The notes under the pieces were generated by a model that had not been told where the DNA came from, ran no database searches, and worked only from the letters and a program-made list of their open reading frames with translations. Shown here piece after piece: positions 37,605 through 47,357 of a stretch of 64,000 nt of DNA; positions within the stretch are counted from its first letter, which is position 1, and each line of letters starts with the position of its first letter. Made by a program: the position numbers and the translations under genes. This DNA is from Pseudomonas sp. URMO17WK12:I2 (GTDB lineage Bacteria; Pseudomonadota; Gammaproteobacteria; Pseudomonadales; Pseudomonadaceae). Location: positions 434,001-498,000 of the forward strand of contig NZ_QKYW01000001.1 in assembly GCF_003253735.1 (NCBI RefSeq). The letters run 5' to 3'.

Positions 37605-38139
37605 AACCCTCCCCCTACTTCTAAGCCTCAGCGCCACGCTAGGAAGCGTAAGCGCCTGGGCTCTGCCGAGTGACCGCGACCAACCGATCCGCGTGCAGGC
37701 CGACAGCGCTGAACTGGACGACAAACAAGGCGTAGCCGTGTACCGCGGCGATGTAGTCATCACTCAGGGCACCATGAAGATCACCGGCGATACCGTGACC
37801 ATCACCCAGAATGCCCAGGGCGAAGTCGACGTGTTCACCTCGGTGGGCAAACCGGCCTATTACGAACAGAAGCCTGCGGTCGACAAGCAGATCGTCAAGG
37901 CCTACGGCCTGACCATCCAGTACTTCGCTGCCAACGAGCGCATCGTGCTGATCGACCAGGCCAAGGTCGTGCAGGAAGGCAACACCTTCGAAGGCGAGAA
38001 GATCGTCTACGACACCCGCCGCCAGATCGTCAACGCCGGCCGCGCTACCGGCACCAACGTGTCGAGCCCGCGTCCGCGTATCGACATGGTGATCCAGCCG
38101 CAGAAGAAAGCGGCCCCGGCTGCCGAGCAGGGTCAATAA
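37591..38139 (+). CDS. lptA: LPS transport periplasmic protein LptA (LptH)
   Basis: A 182-aa periplasmic OstA/LptA-fold protein; the P. aeruginosa homologue is called LptH. Signal peptide 1-24 (SVSAWA then LPSD). The beta-jellyroll begins [19 protein letters not shown], with [17 protein letters not shown], the characteristic LptA strands. The C-terminal [11 protein letters not shown] tail is disordered. It overlaps lptC and precedes lptB by two bases. Confidence 0.94.
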   Translation: MRFVKTLPLLLSLSATLGSVSAWALPSDRDQPIRVQADSAELDDKQGVAVYRGDVVITQGTMKITGDTVTITQNAQGEVDVFTSVGKPAYYEQKPAVDKQIVKAYGLTIQYFAANERIVLIDQAKVVQEGNTFEGEKIVYDTRRQIVNAGRATGTNVSSPRPRIDMVIQPQKKAAPAAEQGQ

Positions 38140-38141
38140 CC

Positions 38142-38867
38142 ATGGCGACTCTGAAAGCCCAGCACCTGGCCAAGAGCTACAAGGGACGCCAGGTCGTGCG
38201 CGACGTCAGCCTGAGCATCGAGAGCGGGCAGATCGTCGGCCTGCTCGGCCCCAATGGCGCCGGCAAGACCACCTGCTTCTACATGATCGTAGGCCTGGTG
38301 CAGGCCGATCAGGGCCGCGTGCTGATCGACGACCTGGACGTCAGCCACCAGCCGATGCACGGCCGCGCGCGCGCCGGCATCGGCTATCTGCCTCAGGAAG
38401 CCTCGATCTTTCGCAAGCTCAGCGTCGCCGACAACATCATGGCGATCCTGGAAACCCGCAAGGACCTCAACCGCGAACAGCGGCTGCAGGAACTCGAAAG
38501 CCTGCTGCAGGAATTTCACATCACCCATATCCGCGACAACCTGGGCATGAGCCTGTCCGGTGGTGAGCGCCGTCGTGTGGAAATCGCTCGCGCGCTGGCC
38601 ACCTCGCCGAAATTCATCCTCCTCGACGAACCCTTCGCCGGCGTTGACCCCATCTCGGTTGGCGATATCAAGCAGATCATCCATCACCTCAAGGCCAAGG
38701 GCATTGGTGTGCTGATCACCGATCACAACGTGCGTGAGACCCTGGACATCTGTGAAACCGCCTACATCGTCAGCGATGGCCAGCTGATTGCCGAAGGTGA
38801 TTCGGCGGCGATCTTGGCCAATCAGGTGGTCAAGGAAGTCTATCTGGGCCACGAATTCCGCCTGTAG
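38142..38867 (+). CDS. lptB: LPS export ATPase LptB
   Basis: A 241-aa ABC ATPase. Walker [10 protein letters not shown] near residue 37, the Q-loop in [15 protein letters not shown], signature [15 protein letters not shown], Walker [14 protein letters not shown] and switch His in [11 protein letters not shown], all closely following E. coli LptB. It powers LPS extraction with LptFG. 172 bp separate it from rpoN, which appears to have its own promoter. Confidence 0.96.
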   Translation: MATLKAQHLAKSYKGRQVVRDVSLSIESGQIVGLLGPNGAGKTTCFYMIVGLVQADQGRVLIDDLDVSHQPMHGRARAGIGYLPQEASIFRKLSVADNIMAILETRKDLNREQRLQELESLLQEFHITHIRDNLGMSLSGGERRRVEIARALATSPKFILLDEPFAGVDPISVGDIKQIIHHLKAKGIGVLITDHNVRETLDICETAYIVSDGQLIAEGDSAAILANQVVKEVYLGHEFRL

Positions 38868-38968
38868 CGGACACCTTCTCCCTGAATCTTTGCAAGCGCC
38901 TGTTACCGTTCGAGCCGTATCACGGCGAAATGGTAACAGGCCCTAGGCAAAGGGTTGGAATTCAGGCA

Positions 38969-38974
38969 TATAAT
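38969..38974 (+). promoter_or_regulatory. Candidate -10 element for rpoN
   Basis: TATAAT in GGCATATAATTTGC, 66 bp before the rpoN ATG, in an A/T-richer stretch. The -35 region is weak, so this is tentative. Confidence 0.45.
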
Positions 38975-39039
38975 TTGCTTCCTAGTGGCGCTTCGTCGCC
39001 CTGTCGTGGATTACGTACAGACGCCGGATAAGGTCTGCA

Positions 39040-40548
39040 ATGAAACCATCGCTAGTCCTGAAAATGGGCCAGCAGCTGACGATGACACCGCAGCTGCAAC
39101 AAGCCATTCGCCTGCTCCAACTGTCGACCCTGGACCTGCAACAGGAAATCCAGGAGGCACTGGAATCCAACCCGATGCTGGAGCGCCAGGAAGAAGGCGA
39201 AGACTTCGACAATTCCGATCCGATGGCCGATGGCGCGGAAAGCGCGACCGCGACCGTGGCACAGGAAGAAACCTTTCAGGAATCGAGCTTCCAGGAAAAT
39301 ACCCAGACCGTCGACAACCTGGAAGAAGGCGAATGGGGTGAGCGTATTCCCAACGAGTTGCCGGTTGATACCGCCTGGGAAGACATCTATCAGACCAGCG
39401 CCAGCAGCCTGCCCAGCAATGATGATGACGAGTGGGATTTCACCACCCGCACCTCCTCGGGCGAAAGCCTGCAGAGCCACATGCTCTGGCAACTCAACCT
39501 GGCGCCGATGTCCGACAAGGATCGCCTGATCGCCGTGACGATCATCGACTGCATCAACGACCAGGGCTACCTGGAGGAAACCCTCGAGGAAATCGTCGAT
39601 TCCTTCGACCCGGAGCTTGATGTCGAACTCGATGAAGTCGAAGCAGTGCTGCGCCGAATCCAGCAGTTCGAACCATCCGGCATTGGCGCACGAGACCTGC
39701 GCGAGTGCCTGCTGCTGCAGTTGCGCCAATTACCCGCCTCCACGCCGTGGCTCAAGGAAGCCCAGCGCCTGACGGGCGACTATCTGGACCTGCTCGGCAA
39801 CCGTGACTACAGCCAGCTGATGCGCCGCATGAAGCTCAAGGAAGACGAGCTGCGCCCGATCATCGAGCTGATCCAGAGCCTCAATCCGCGCCCTGGCTCG
39901 CAGATCGAGTCCAGCGAGCCCGAGTACGTGGTGCCCGATGTGATCGTGCGCAAACACAATGAGCGCTGGCTGGTCGAGCTCAATCAGGAAGCCATGCCGC
40001 GCCTGCGCGTCAACGCACAATATGCCGGTTTCGTGAAGCGCGCCGACTCCAGTGCCGACAATACCTTCATGCGCAACCAGTTGCAGGAAGCGCGCTGGTT
40101 CATCAAGAGCCTGCAAAGCCGCAACGAGACCTTGATGAAGGTTGCCACGCAGATCGTCGAACACCAGCGTGGCTTCCTCGACTACGGCGACGAAGCGATG
40201 AAACCGCTGGTATTGCACGACATCGCCGAGGCGGTGGGCATGCACGAGTCGACCATCTCCCGCGTTACCACCCAAAAGTACATGCACACCCCGCGTGGCA
40301 TTTACGAGCTGAAATACTTCTTCTCCAGCCACGTCAGCACCTCCGAAGGCGGCGAATGTTCGTCGACCGCGATCCGCGCGATCATCAAGAAACTGGTCGC
40401 GGCGGAAAATGCGAAAAAGCCATTGAGCGACAGCAAGATCGCTGGTTTACTGGAAGCACAGGGCATTCAAGTGGCGCGCCGCACAGTCGCCAAGTACCGT
40501 GAATCGCTCGGTATAGCGCCTTCGAGCGAACGCAAGCGACTGATGTAG
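39040..40548 (+). CDS. rpoN: RNA polymerase sigma-54 factor
   Basis: A 502-aa sigma-54. Gln/Leu-rich region I is at the N-terminus ([20 protein letters not shown]), then acidic region II (about 50-130), the core-binding domain, the HTH, and the RpoN box [10 protein letters not shown] near the C-terminus that reads the -24 element. It directs nitrogen, motility and many other regulons with enhancer-binding proteins. It heads the conserved rpoN-hpf-ptsN-rapZ-ptsO cluster. Confidence 0.97.
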   Translation: MKPSLVLKMGQQLTMTPQLQQAIRLLQLSTLDLQQEIQEALESNPMLERQEEGEDFDNSDPMADGAESATATVAQEETFQESSFQENTQTVDNLEEGEWGERIPNELPVDTAWEDIYQTSASSLPSNDDDEWDFTTRTSSGESLQSHMLWQLNLAPMSDKDRLIAVTIIDCINDQGYLEETLEEIVDSFDPELDVELDEVEAVLRRIQQFEPSGIGARDLRECLLLQLRQLPASTPWLKEAQRLTGDYLDLLGNRDYSQLMRRMKLKEDELRPIIELIQSLNPRPGSQIESSEPEYVVPDVIVRKHNERWLVELNQEAMPRLRVNAQYAGFVKRADSSADNTFMRNQLQEARWFIKSLQSRNETLMKVATQIVEHQRGFLDYGDEAMKPLVLHDIAEAVGMHESTISRVTTQKYMHTPRGIYELKYFFSSHVSTSEGGECSSTAIRAIIKKLVAAENAKKPLSDSKIAGLLEAQGIQVARRTVAKYRESLGIAPSSERKRLM

Positions 40549-40636
40549 GGTGCCCTTGTAGCGAAAGCAACGCCCCAGTGTTCCTGCGGCAGGCTGCCAA
40601 GCCTGCCACTCACACACGGCAACAAGGAGAAGCGGT

Positions 40637-40945
40637 ATGCAAGTCAACATCAGTGGGCACCAGCTGGATGTGACAGACGCACTACGCAGCTACATCGAAG
40701 AGAAGCTCGAGCGGCTCGAGCGGCACTTCGACAAGATCACCAATGTGCAGATCATTCTGGAGGTCGAGAAGCTCAAGCAGAAAGTCGAAGCCACCCTGCA
40801 CATCGCAGGAGGCGAAGTGGTGGCCAATGCCGAACACGACGACATGTACGCAGCCATCGATCTACTCACCGACAAACTCGATCGCCAACTTATCAAGCAC
40901 AAGGAAAAACAGCTCGATCGCCAGCAGGGCGCAATGGCCCGCTGA
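40637..40945 (+). CDS. hpf: Ribosome hibernation-promoting factor, short form
   Basis: A 102-aa short HPF/YfiA-type protein: beta-alpha-beta-beta-beta-alpha fold, MQVNISGHQLDVTDALRSYI at the start and a basic helical end (DKLDRQLIKHKEKQLDRQ). It lacks the dimerising C-terminal domain of long HPF, so it would act with RMF to form 100S ribosomes. AAGGAG precedes its ATG. It is next to rpoN, its usual position, historically orf95/PA4463-like. Confidence 0.94.
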   Translation: MQVNISGHQLDVTDALRSYIEEKLERLERHFDKITNVQIILEVEKLKQKVEATLHIAGGEVVANAEHDDMYAAIDLLTDKLDRQLIKHKEKQLDRQQGAMAR

Positions 40946-40960
40946 GTTCGTCCTTCTCCT

Positions 40961-41425
40961 ATGATCCGACTTGAAACCATCCTGACCCCCGGCCGTTCCC
41001 TGGTGAACGTGCCGGGCGGCAGCAAGAAGCGTGTCCTCGAACAGATAGCCAGCGTGATTGCGCGCGACCTGCCCGATCTCGATGGCCAGACCATTTACGA
41101 AAGCCTGATCGCCCGCGAGAAGCTCGGCTCGACCGGCTTCGGCAACGGCATCGCCATTCCCCATTGCCGGCTGCCCGGCTGCAGCACGCCAATCAGCGCC
41201 CTGCTCAAGCTGAGCAATGCCGTCGACTTCGACGCCATCGACGGTGCCCCGGTCGACCTGCTCTTCGTGCTGCTGGTGCCCGAAGCGGCCACCGACGAAC
41301 ACCTTGAGCTGCTGCGCCAGATCGCCAGCATGTTCGACCGCGAAGATGTCCGCGAACGGCTTCGCCAGGCCCAGGACAGCGATGCCCTGTACCAGACCGT
41401 CGTGAACGTTCAGAACGGCCAATAG
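40961..41425 (+). CDS. ptsN: Nitrogen-PTS enzyme IIA
   Basis: A 154-aa EIIA(Ntr). The phosphoryl-accepting His68 is in [11 protein letters not shown], in the position known for P. putida PtsN. It accepts phosphate from NPr (ptsO, 0.9 kb downstream) and regulates potassium transport, PHB and carbon/nitrogen balance through protein contacts rather than sugar uptake. It lies 15 bp after hpf. Confidence 0.96.
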   Translation: MIRLETILTPGRSLVNVPGGSKKRVLEQIASVIARDLPDLDGQTIYESLIAREKLGSTGFGNGIAIPHCRLPGCSTPISALLKLSNAVDFDAIDGAPVDLLFVLLVPEAATDEHLELLRQIASMFDREDVRERLRQAQDSDALYQTVVNVQNGQ

Positions 41426-41441
41426 CCTGCGGGGTGGACCC

Positions 41442-42299
41442 ATGCGCCTGATCATCGTCAGCGGCCGTTCCGGTTCGGGCAAGAGCACGGCGCTCGACGT
41501 GCTCGAAGACAACGGGTTCTATTGCATCGACAACCTGCCGGCTGGTCTGCTGCCCGAGCTGGCGGAACGCGCACTGCCCAATACCGAGCTGCTGCATCCG
41601 CAGGTGGCGGTATCCATCGATGCACGCAACCTGCCCAGTCAGCTCAAGCGCTTCTCCGAACTGCTCGACGAAGTACGCTCACGCAACATTCGTTGCGATG
41701 TGCTGTACCTGGATGCCAGTGAAGAAACCCTGCTCAAGCGTTTTTCGGAGACGCGCCGGCGTCATCCACTGACCAATGACCAGCGCTCCCTGGCCGAGGC
41801 CATGGTTGCCGAGGTCAAACTGCTGAGCCCGATCATCGACCGGGCCGACCTGAAGATCGATACCACCCACCTGAACCTGTACCAGCTACGCGATACCCTC
41901 AAGTTGCGCCTGCTCAACCAGTCGGAGCCGGGCACCGCGTATCTGATCGAGTCATTCGGCTTCAAACGCGGCATGCCGGTGGATGCCGACTTGGTATTCG
42001 ACGTTCGCTGCCTGCCCAACCCGTACTGGAAACCCGAGCTGCGTGATTTCAGCGGCCTGGAGCAGCCGGTGGAGGAATATCTGGCAGCACAGGCGGATGT
42101 CGAGGAGATGTATCAGGACATCCACACCTATCTGCATAAATGGCTGCCGCGCTTCGCGGCCAGCAACCGCTCCTACGTGACCGTGGCCATAGGCTGTACG
42201 GGCGGCCATCACCGCTCCGTCTACCTGGCTAATCGCCTGGGCCAGGCGCTCAAGCCACTGCTGAAGAACGTCCAGATTCGCCACCGCGACCTCAGTTAA
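41442..42299 (+). CDS. rapZ: RNase adapter protein RapZ
   Basis: A 285-aa P-loop protein. Walker [10 protein letters not shown] is at residues 8-16, and the C-terminal domain has the conserved [17 protein letters not shown]. In E. coli RapZ senses glucosamine-6-phosphate and delivers GlmZ to RNase E; pseudomonads lack obvious GlmZ, so the target here is unknown. It is between ptsN and ptsO, its usual place. Confidence 0.95.
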   Translation: MRLIIVSGRSGSGKSTALDVLEDNGFYCIDNLPAGLLPELAERALPNTELLHPQVAVSIDARNLPSQLKRFSELLDEVRSRNIRCDVLYLDASEETLLKRFSETRRRHPLTNDQRSLAEAMVAEVKLLSPIIDRADLKIDTTHLNLYQLRDTLKLRLLNQSEPGTAYLIESFGFKRGMPVDADLVFDVRCLPNPYWKPELRDFSGLEQPVEEYLAAQADVEEMYQDIHTYLHKWLPRFAASNRSYVTVAIGCTGGHHRSVYLANRLGQALKPLLKNVQIRHRDLS

Positions 42300-42311
42300 G
42301 GAATTGCCGCG

Positions 42312-42584
42312 ATGCCCGCCCGTGAAATCACCATCATCAACAAACTCGGCCTGCATGCCCGGGCAGCCGCCAAGTTCGTCGGCGTCGCCGGGCGCTTTCC
42401 GTGCCAGGTGAAGATTGGCCGTAGCGCCGAAGCACTGGTCGACGGCAAGAGCATCATGGCGGTGATGATGCTGGCCGCAGGCAAAGGCACCAACGTGCAC
42501 CTGCTGACCGAGGGTGAACGCGAGGACGAGGCGCTGCAAGCCCTGGTCGACCTGATCAACGACTACTTCGACGAAGGCGAGTAG
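42312..42584 (+). CDS. ptsO: Nitrogen-PTS phosphocarrier NPr
   Basis: A 90-aa HPr-fold protein with the phosphorylated His15 in KLGLHARAAAKF. Ser46-like regulatory region reads GKSIMAVMMLAAGKGT. It relays phosphate from EI(Ntr) (PtsP, not here) to PtsN. It is the last gene of the rpoN cluster and converges on the sodA operon; 52 bp separate its stop from the end of the opposite 43-aa gene. Confidence 0.96.
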   Translation: MPAREITIINKLGLHARAAAKFVGVAGRFPCQVKIGRSAEALVDGKSIMAVMMLAAGKGTNVHLLTEGEREDEALQALVDLINDYFDEGE

Positions 42585-42636
42585 CAGGATTAGCCAGCGC
42601 AGTGGCGCGCAGCACGCGCCACTCAACTCGGCGTGG

Positions 42637-42768
42637 TCAAAACCAGCCCGGGGCGGCAGTCAGGAGCTTGGCGACGAGAATCAACCCGCCCACAAAAACC
42701 ACCATGAAACCCAGTGCATGACGCAGTGAGCGGCGATTGGCCATGATCAGCTCATGCAGTGGGCTCAT
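42637..42768 (-). CDS. Small membrane protein, 43 aa
   Basis: A short gene after sodA. ATG at 42768 follows GGAGTCCCC; 43 codons end in TGA. The product starts MSPLHELIMANRRSLRHALG and continues into one hydrophobic helix (FMVVFVGGLILVAKLLTA), so it is probably a single-pass membrane peptide with a basic cytoplasmic N-terminus (NRRSLRH). It lies 21 bp downstream of sodA on the same strand, the likely last gene of the iron-starvation operon. I do not know a function. Confidence 0.65.
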   Translation of the reverse strand: MSPLHELIMANRRSLRHALGFMVVFVGGLILVAKLLTAAPGWF

Positions 42769-42789
42769 GGGGACTCCGGGGACCTGAGA

Positions 42790-43401
42790 TCACGCCAGCG
42801 CGGCTTGATAGCGACGGGCAACCTCCGCCCAATCCACAACGTTATAGAACGCACCGATGTATTCCGGGCGGCGGTTCTGGTAACGCAGGTAGTATGCGTG
42901 CTCCCAGACGTCCAGGCCGAGGATCGGCGTGTTGCCGGTCATCAGCGGGCTGTCCTGGTTACCGGTGCTCTCGACCACCAGTTTCTTCTGCGGTGTCACG
43001 CTGAGCCAGGCCCAGCCGCTGCCGAAACGGGTCAGGGCAGCCTTGGTGAAAGCCTCCTTGAAGGCCTCGAAGCCACCCAACTGACTGTCGATGGCCGCCT
43101 TCAGCTCGCCTTGTGGCTCGCCGCCGCCATTGGTGCTCATCACCGTCCAGAACAGCGAGTGGTTGGCGTGGCCGCCACCGTTGTTGATCACGGCGCCGCG
43201 CTTGTCCTCCGGCACCTCCTTGAGACGGGTCAGCAGCTCCTCGACCGGCAGCTCGCCCAGTGCGTTGCCTTCCAGGGCGGCATTGAGGTTGTTGACGTAG
43301 GTCTGGTGGTGCTTGCTGTGGTGGATCTCCATGGTCTGCGCATCGATATGCGGTTCCAGGGCATCGTAGGCATACGGCAAAGCAGGCAGGCTATACGGCA
43401 T
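42790..43401 (-). CDS. sodA: Superoxide dismutase, manganese type
   Basis: A 203-aa Fe/Mn-family SOD. Metal ligands are visible: His in MEIHHSKHH, His in [11 protein letters not shown], and Asp/His in [12 protein letters not shown]. The GNQDSP segment with Gln in the C-terminal domain is typical of Mn rather than Fe enzymes. In Pseudomonas this gene (sodM/sodA) is induced under iron limitation as the fourth gene of fagA-fumC-orfX-sodA, exactly the order here. AGAGGAG precedes the ATG. Confidence 0.95.
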   Translation of the reverse strand: MPYSLPALPYAYDALEPHIDAQTMEIHHSKHHQTYVNNLNAALEGNALGELPVEELLTRLKEVPEDKRGAVINNGGGHANHSLFWTVMSTNGGGEPQGELKAAIDSQLGGFEAFKEAFTKAALTRFGSGWAWLSVTPQKKLVVESTGNQDSPLMTGNTPILGLDVWEHAYYLRYQNRRPEYIGAFYNVVDWAEVARRYQAALA

Positions 43402-43413
43402 GGTTTCACTCCT

Positions 43414-43863
43414 CTAATGGTACTGACGGTTGGCAGGCGCCGGGCGCGCTGCCGTTGGCATATCGCCGGACGCACAGGCATCCAGCAATCGGTCCGTACG
43501 GGGGTAGGCCCCGTGTTCGGCGACAAAGTTCAACACTCCCGAGTAGCTGCGCCGGCTGTGATTCAGCGTGGCTTGCCGCAAGGCTGGCGATAAATGCTGG
43601 GCAACCGCACAGCGCAGCAAGTGCTCGTGGCAGGCACACAGATGCTCGGCTGCGCCCTCGGGGTGGCCGATCGCCAACTGCAGGTCGGCCAGGTTGTGCT
43701 GCGAGACAACAAAGGCAGCAACCGCCGCATCTGGGTCACGCCAGCGCTCGAACAGCACCTGTGCCAGGGCGAGTGCCTGCAGGTACTGCTCGCGCGCCTC
43801 GACCCAGCGGCCTTCGACGAAGTAGCGGTTACCGGCTTCGATGAGTCGCTTCCACTGCTCCAT
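43414..43863 (-). CDS. OrfX of the fumC-sodA operon, TPR-like
   Basis: A 149-aa protein without signal peptide. The N-terminal 100 residues form paired helices resembling tetratricopeptide repeats (AGNRYFVEGRWVEAREQYLQ and HNLADLQLAIGHPEGAAEHL). The C-terminal ~40 residues are Pro/Ala-rich. It sits between fumC and sodA in the place of orfX of P. aeruginosa (PA4469-like). Function unknown; a role in the iron-starvation response is inference from the operon. Confidence 0.82.
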   Translation of the reverse strand: MEQWKRLIEAGNRYFVEGRWVEAREQYLQALALAQVLFERWRDPDAAVAAFVVSQHNLADLQLAIGHPEGAAEHLCACHEHLLRCAVAQHLSPALRQATLNHSRRSYSGVLNFVAEHGAYPRTDRLLDACASGDMPTAARPAPANRQYH

Positions 43864-43915
43864 GATCTACCTCCTCGCCTGAGTTCAGGACATCGGTGCG
43901 CGAGCGTTGCACCGC

Positions 43916-45304
43916 TTAAAGACCACCCTCGGTGAGGCGCTCGGGGTTGAGCAATTGTTCCAGCTCGGCGCGGCCCAGCTCGGTCATTTCCTCGGCCACG
44001 TCGATGATCGGCCGGCCTTCGCGGTAGGCCTTCTTGGCGATTTCCGCAGCCTTCTGGTAACCGATCAGGGGATTGAGCGCGGTGACCAGAATCGGGTTGC
44101 GACCCAGCGCTTCCTTGAGCTTGGGCTCGTTGACCTTGAAGCTGGCGATGGCCCGGTCGGCCAGCAGACGGCTGGCATTGGCCAGCAGCTCGATGCTGCC
44201 GAGCAGGTTATGGGCGATGACCGGCAGCATGACGTTCAACTCGAAGTTGCCGGACTGCCCGGCAATGGCGATGGCGGCGTCATTGCCGATCACCTGCGCG
44301 GCGACCATGGCGGTGGCCTCCGGAATCACCGGATTGACCTTGCCGGGCATGATCGAGGAGCCCGGCTGCAGCGCCTCGAGTTCGATCTCGCTCAGGCCGG
44401 CCAGGGGCCCGGAGTTCATCCAGCGCAGGTCGTTGGCGATCTTCATCAGCGAGACGGCAACGGTCTTCAGCTGGCCGGAGAGCGCCACTGCCGTGTCCTG
44501 GGAGCCGATCAGGGCGAAGAAGTTGCTGCCCGGCGTGAACTGCCGGCCGGTCAAGGCGTTGAGCTCCTGGCAGAACAGCTCGGCAAAGCGCGGATGGGCG
44601 TTGATGCCGGTGCCCACGGCAGTACCTCCCTGGGCCAGCGCCTGCAGTGCGGGCAGCAACCCGGTGAGCAACTGGATGTTGGCCTGAATCTGCTGCGCCC
44701 AGCCGTCGAGCACCTGGCTCATGCGCACCGGCATGGCGTCCATCAGGTGAGTGCGCCCGGTCTTCACGTAAGGCTGGACTTCGAGCGACTTGTCACACAG
44801 CACCTTGAGCAGATGACCCAGGGCGGGCAGCAGGCGCTCGCTCACCTCGATGGCGGCACTGACATGAATGGTGGTCGGGATGATGTCGTTGCTGCTCTGC
44901 CCGCAGTTGACGTGATCATTGGGGTTGATCGGCTCGCCCAGGATGCGCGTGGCCAGGGTGGCGATCACCTCGTTGGCGTTCATGTTGGAGCTGGTGCCGG
45001 AACCGGTCTGGAAGACATCCACCGGGAAATGCTGCATGAAGTCCTCGGCCAGCAATTGCTGGCACGCCACAACGATGGCATCGCCCTGAGCGGGCAGAAT
45101 CTGCTCCAGATCGACGTTGGCACGAGCGGCGGCCGCTTTGGCCAGTACCAGGGCACGAATGAACGCCTCGGGCATGGCCAGCCCGGACACCGGGAAGTTG
45201 TTGACCGCGCGCTGGGTCTGGGCGCCATACAGCGCCTCGGCGGGTACTGCCAGCTCACCCATGCTGTCGCGTTCGATACGGGTGTCGCTGTTAGGGTTAT
45301 TCAT
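43916..45304 (-). CDS. fumC: Class II fumarate hydratase
   Basis: A 462-aa iron-free fumarase. The superfamily signature GSSIMPGKVNPV is near residue 316 and TGSGTSSNMNANEV near 98. It replaces iron-sulfur fumarases under iron limitation or superoxide stress. Its start overlaps the fagA stop by eight bases (ATGAATAA). It is second in fagA-fumC-orfX-sodA. Confidence 0.96.
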   Translation of the reverse strand: MNNPNSDTRIERDSMGELAVPAEALYGAQTQRAVNNFPVSGLAMPEAFIRALVLAKAAAARANVDLEQILPAQGDAIVVACQQLLAEDFMQHFPVDVFQTGSGTSSNMNANEVIATLATRILGEPINPNDHVNCGQSSNDIIPTTIHVSAAIEVSERLLPALGHLLKVLCDKSLEVQPYVKTGRTHLMDAMPVRMSQVLDGWAQQIQANIQLLTGLLPALQALAQGGTAVGTGINAHPRFAELFCQELNALTGRQFTPGSNFFALIGSQDTAVALSGQLKTVAVSLMKIANDLRWMNSGPLAGLSEIELEALQPGSSIMPGKVNPVIPEATAMVAAQVIGNDAAIAIAGQSGNFELNVMLPVIAHNLLGSIELLANASRLLADRAIASFKVNEPKLKEALGRNPILVTALNPLIGYQKAAEIAKKAYREGRPIIDVAEEMTELGRAELEQLLNPERLTEGGL

Positions 45305-45692
45305 CGGGGTTTCCTTCTGCCAGTTCGGACATCGAAAGCGAGGGCTGCATGCGCAACGTCGCCAGGCGATTGCGCACGCGAATCAGATTGCACTGCTGCT
45401 CGCGGTTGACCGCCAGGTGCTGCAGGGCATAGAGCGAGCGATAGGCGTGATCCAGGCAGACACTGCGCCAATGCCAGGGCAGTGCCGTGTCGCAGGCGGT
45501 GTCCATGAGCAGGGTCAGGGTGGTCAGCGACATCCGCCAGGGGCACAGGCGGCCGTGTTCGACCAGTTGCCGGCCTTGCGCCCAATGCAGCTCCAGCAGC
45601 CTTGGCTCGTCGGGAAGCAACGCGCAGCGGATCCTGAATCCCAACCAGTGCCAGCAGTCCAGACAAGGCGTATTGCTCGTGCGAAATCTCAT
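45297..45692 (-). CDS. fagA: FagA, Fur-associated protein
   Basis: A 131-aa cytoplasmic protein of the FagA family, known only from pseudomonads as the first gene of the fumC-sodA operon. It is rich in Trp, Cys and His toward the N-terminus (CLDCWHWLGFRIRC; CPWRMSLTT), suggesting metal or haem contact, which is speculation. ATG follows GAGGGA. A Fur-like site lies about 17-35 bp upstream. Confidence 0.85.
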   Translation of the reverse strand: MRFRTSNTPCLDCWHWLGFRIRCALLPDEPRLLELHWAQGRQLVEHGRLCPWRMSLTTLTLLMDTACDTALPWHWRSVCLDHAYRSLYALQHLAVNREQQCNLIRVRNRLATLRMQPSLSMSELAEGNPDE

Positions 45693-45708
45693 GGCAATCC
45701 CTCAGAAG

Positions 45709-45727
45709 ATAAATGATATTAATTCCT
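45709..45727 (-). promoter_or_regulatory. Fur-box-like sequence upstream of fagA
   Basis: ATAAATGATATTAATTCCT matches the 19-bp Fur consensus at 11 positions, best over AATGATA, inside a markedly A/T-rich stretch (45705-45750) just upstream of fagA. Fur repression of this operon is known in P. aeruginosa; the exact site is by eye. Confidence 0.55.
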
Positions 45728-45851
45728 AAATAGGAAAAATAATCAATCCTTTGTGGCGAATGCAACCGCAGGTGGCGATTCGGGCCGATGGCCGATTTGC
45801 GCTCAGACAGGCCCCGCGGGCCGTTTGGAAAAAGCAGGTGGATAAGCGAAA

Positions 45852-45900
45852 CCGTCGCCTTGCGCGACGGCTTGCGAGACAGCGGGCGCCAAAGGCGCCC
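45852..45900. terminator. Tandem hairpins between fagA promoter region and pmbA
   Basis: Two perfect 7-bp stems: CCGTCGC/GCGACGG (45852-45870) and GGGCGCC-AAA-GGCGCCC (45884-45900). They follow the pmbA stop by nine bases on its strand. Without a clear T-run they may act as a weak terminator or mRNA end-protecting structure for pmbA. Confidence 0.5.
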
Positions 45901-45908
45901 CTTGGGAT

Positions 45909-47255
45909 TCAGCTACCCGCGACGGTCATCTTCTCGATCAGCACCGAGCCCGTGCGGATATTGCTGCGCAGCTCCAGATCGCTGCCCACGGCGACGATCT
46001 GCCGGAACATGTCGCGCATGTTGCCGGCGATGGTCACCTCCTGCACGGCGAACTGGATTTCGCCATTCTCGACCCAATAGCCACCGGCACCGCGGGAATA
46101 GTCGCCGGTCACCATGTTCAGGCCGTGGCCCATCAGCTCGGTAACCAGCAGGCCACGGCCCATGCGCTTGATCAACGCCTGCTGATCCTCCTCGCCATGA
46201 CTGACGAACAGGTTGTGCACGCCACCGGCATTGGCGGTGCTGGGCATTCCCAGCTTGCGGCCGGAATAGGTGCTGAGGATGTAGGACACCAGGCGGCCGC
46301 CCTCGACGAACGGCTTGGCGTAGGTGGCCAGGCCGTCACCATCGAACGCGGCACTGCCCATGGCCCGGGGAATGTGCGGACGCTCGTCGAGGTTCAGCCA
46401 GGACGGGAACAGCTGCTCGCCCAGGGTACCTTCGAGGAACGACGACTTGCGGTACAGCGCACCGCCGGAAATCGCACCCAGAAAGCTGCCGAACAGGCCG
46501 GTGGCCAACTCGGCGGAAAACAGCACCGGAACCTCGCAGGTCGGCACCGGGCGAGCGCCCAGGCGGCTGACTGCCCGCTGCGCGGCGCGCCGGCCAATGC
46601 TGGCAGCGTCAGCGAGCAGATGGCCCTGGCGGTTCACGTCATACCAGTAATCGCGCTGCATCTGCCCTTCGCTCTCGGCGATCATCACGCAGCTGAGGCT
46701 GTGGCGGGTGCTGGCATAGCCACCGACGAAGCCGTGGCTGTTGCCATACACGCGACAGCTCTGGTGGCTGCCCAGGCTGGTGCCATCGGCATTGCGGATA
46801 CGCGGGTCGGCGTCGAAGGCCGCCGCCTCGCAGAGCAGCGCGCGCTCGATTGCCTGCTCCGGGGTGATATCCCAGGCGTGATAGAGGTCCAGCTCCGGCA
46901 GGTCGCGCGCCATCAACGCGGCATCGGCCAGGCCGGCGCTCTCGTCCTCGGAGGCGTGCTTGGCAATGGCCAGGGCGGCGGCCACGGTTTCGCGAATGGC
47001 CGCCTCGCCGGTAGCCGAGGTACTGGCCGAGCCCTTGCGCTGGCCGACGTAGAGGGTGATACCGAAACCCTGATCACGATTGAATTCGACGGTTTCCACC
47101 TCGCGCTGGCGCACCGTGGTGGACAACCCCTGCTCCACCGACACGGCGACCTCGCAGGCCGTGGCGCCCTGCTTCCTGGCCTCGGCGAGAATCTGTTCGA
47201 CCTGCGCCTGCAAACCTGGCAATGCGGCGGGTCCGACTACTTCCACTTCACTCAT
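45909..47255 (-). CDS. pmbA: Metalloprotease PmbA (TldE)
   Basis: A 448-aa TldD/PmbA-family subunit. In the heterodimer PmbA (TldE) lacks the HExxxH zinc motif that TldD carries. Family segments include RDQGFGITLYVGQRKGSAS and MVTGDYSRGAGGYWVENG. With TldD it trims unfolded peptides such as microcin precursors. I chose ATG 47255, preceded by AGGAG; an earlier in-frame start at 47303 adds non-family residues. Divergent from darP; tldD lies 0.7 kb upstream on the same strand. Confidence 0.94.
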   Translation of the reverse strand: MSEVEVVGPAALPGLQAQVEQILAEARKQGATACEVAVSVEQGLSTTVRQREVETVEFNRDQGFGITLYVGQRKGSASTSATGEAAIRETVAAALAIAKHASEDESAGLADAALMARDLPELDLYHAWDITPEQAIERALLCEAAAFDADPRIRNADGTSLGSHQSCRVYGNSHGFVGGYASTRHSLSCVMIAESEGQMQRDYWYDVNRQGHLLADAASIGRRAAQRAVSRLGARPVPTCEVPVLFSAELATGLFGSFLGAISGGALYRKSSFLEGTLGEQLFPSWLNLDERPHIPRAMGSAAFDGDGLATYAKPFVEGGRLVSYILSTYSGRKLGMPSTANAGGVHNLFVSHGEEDQQALIKRMGRGLLVTELMGHGLNMVTGDYSRGAGGYWVENGEIQFAVQEVTIAGNMRDMFRQIVAVGSDLELRSNIRTGSVLIEKMTVAGS

Positions 47256-47357
47256 AACGACTCCTGAACGATAGCCACAGCGGCAACGACGCGGGTCGCG
47301 CATGCGGCAAGAAACTTGCTGCTATCATGGCGGCGTTTCCCATTGGATCACCGCACC

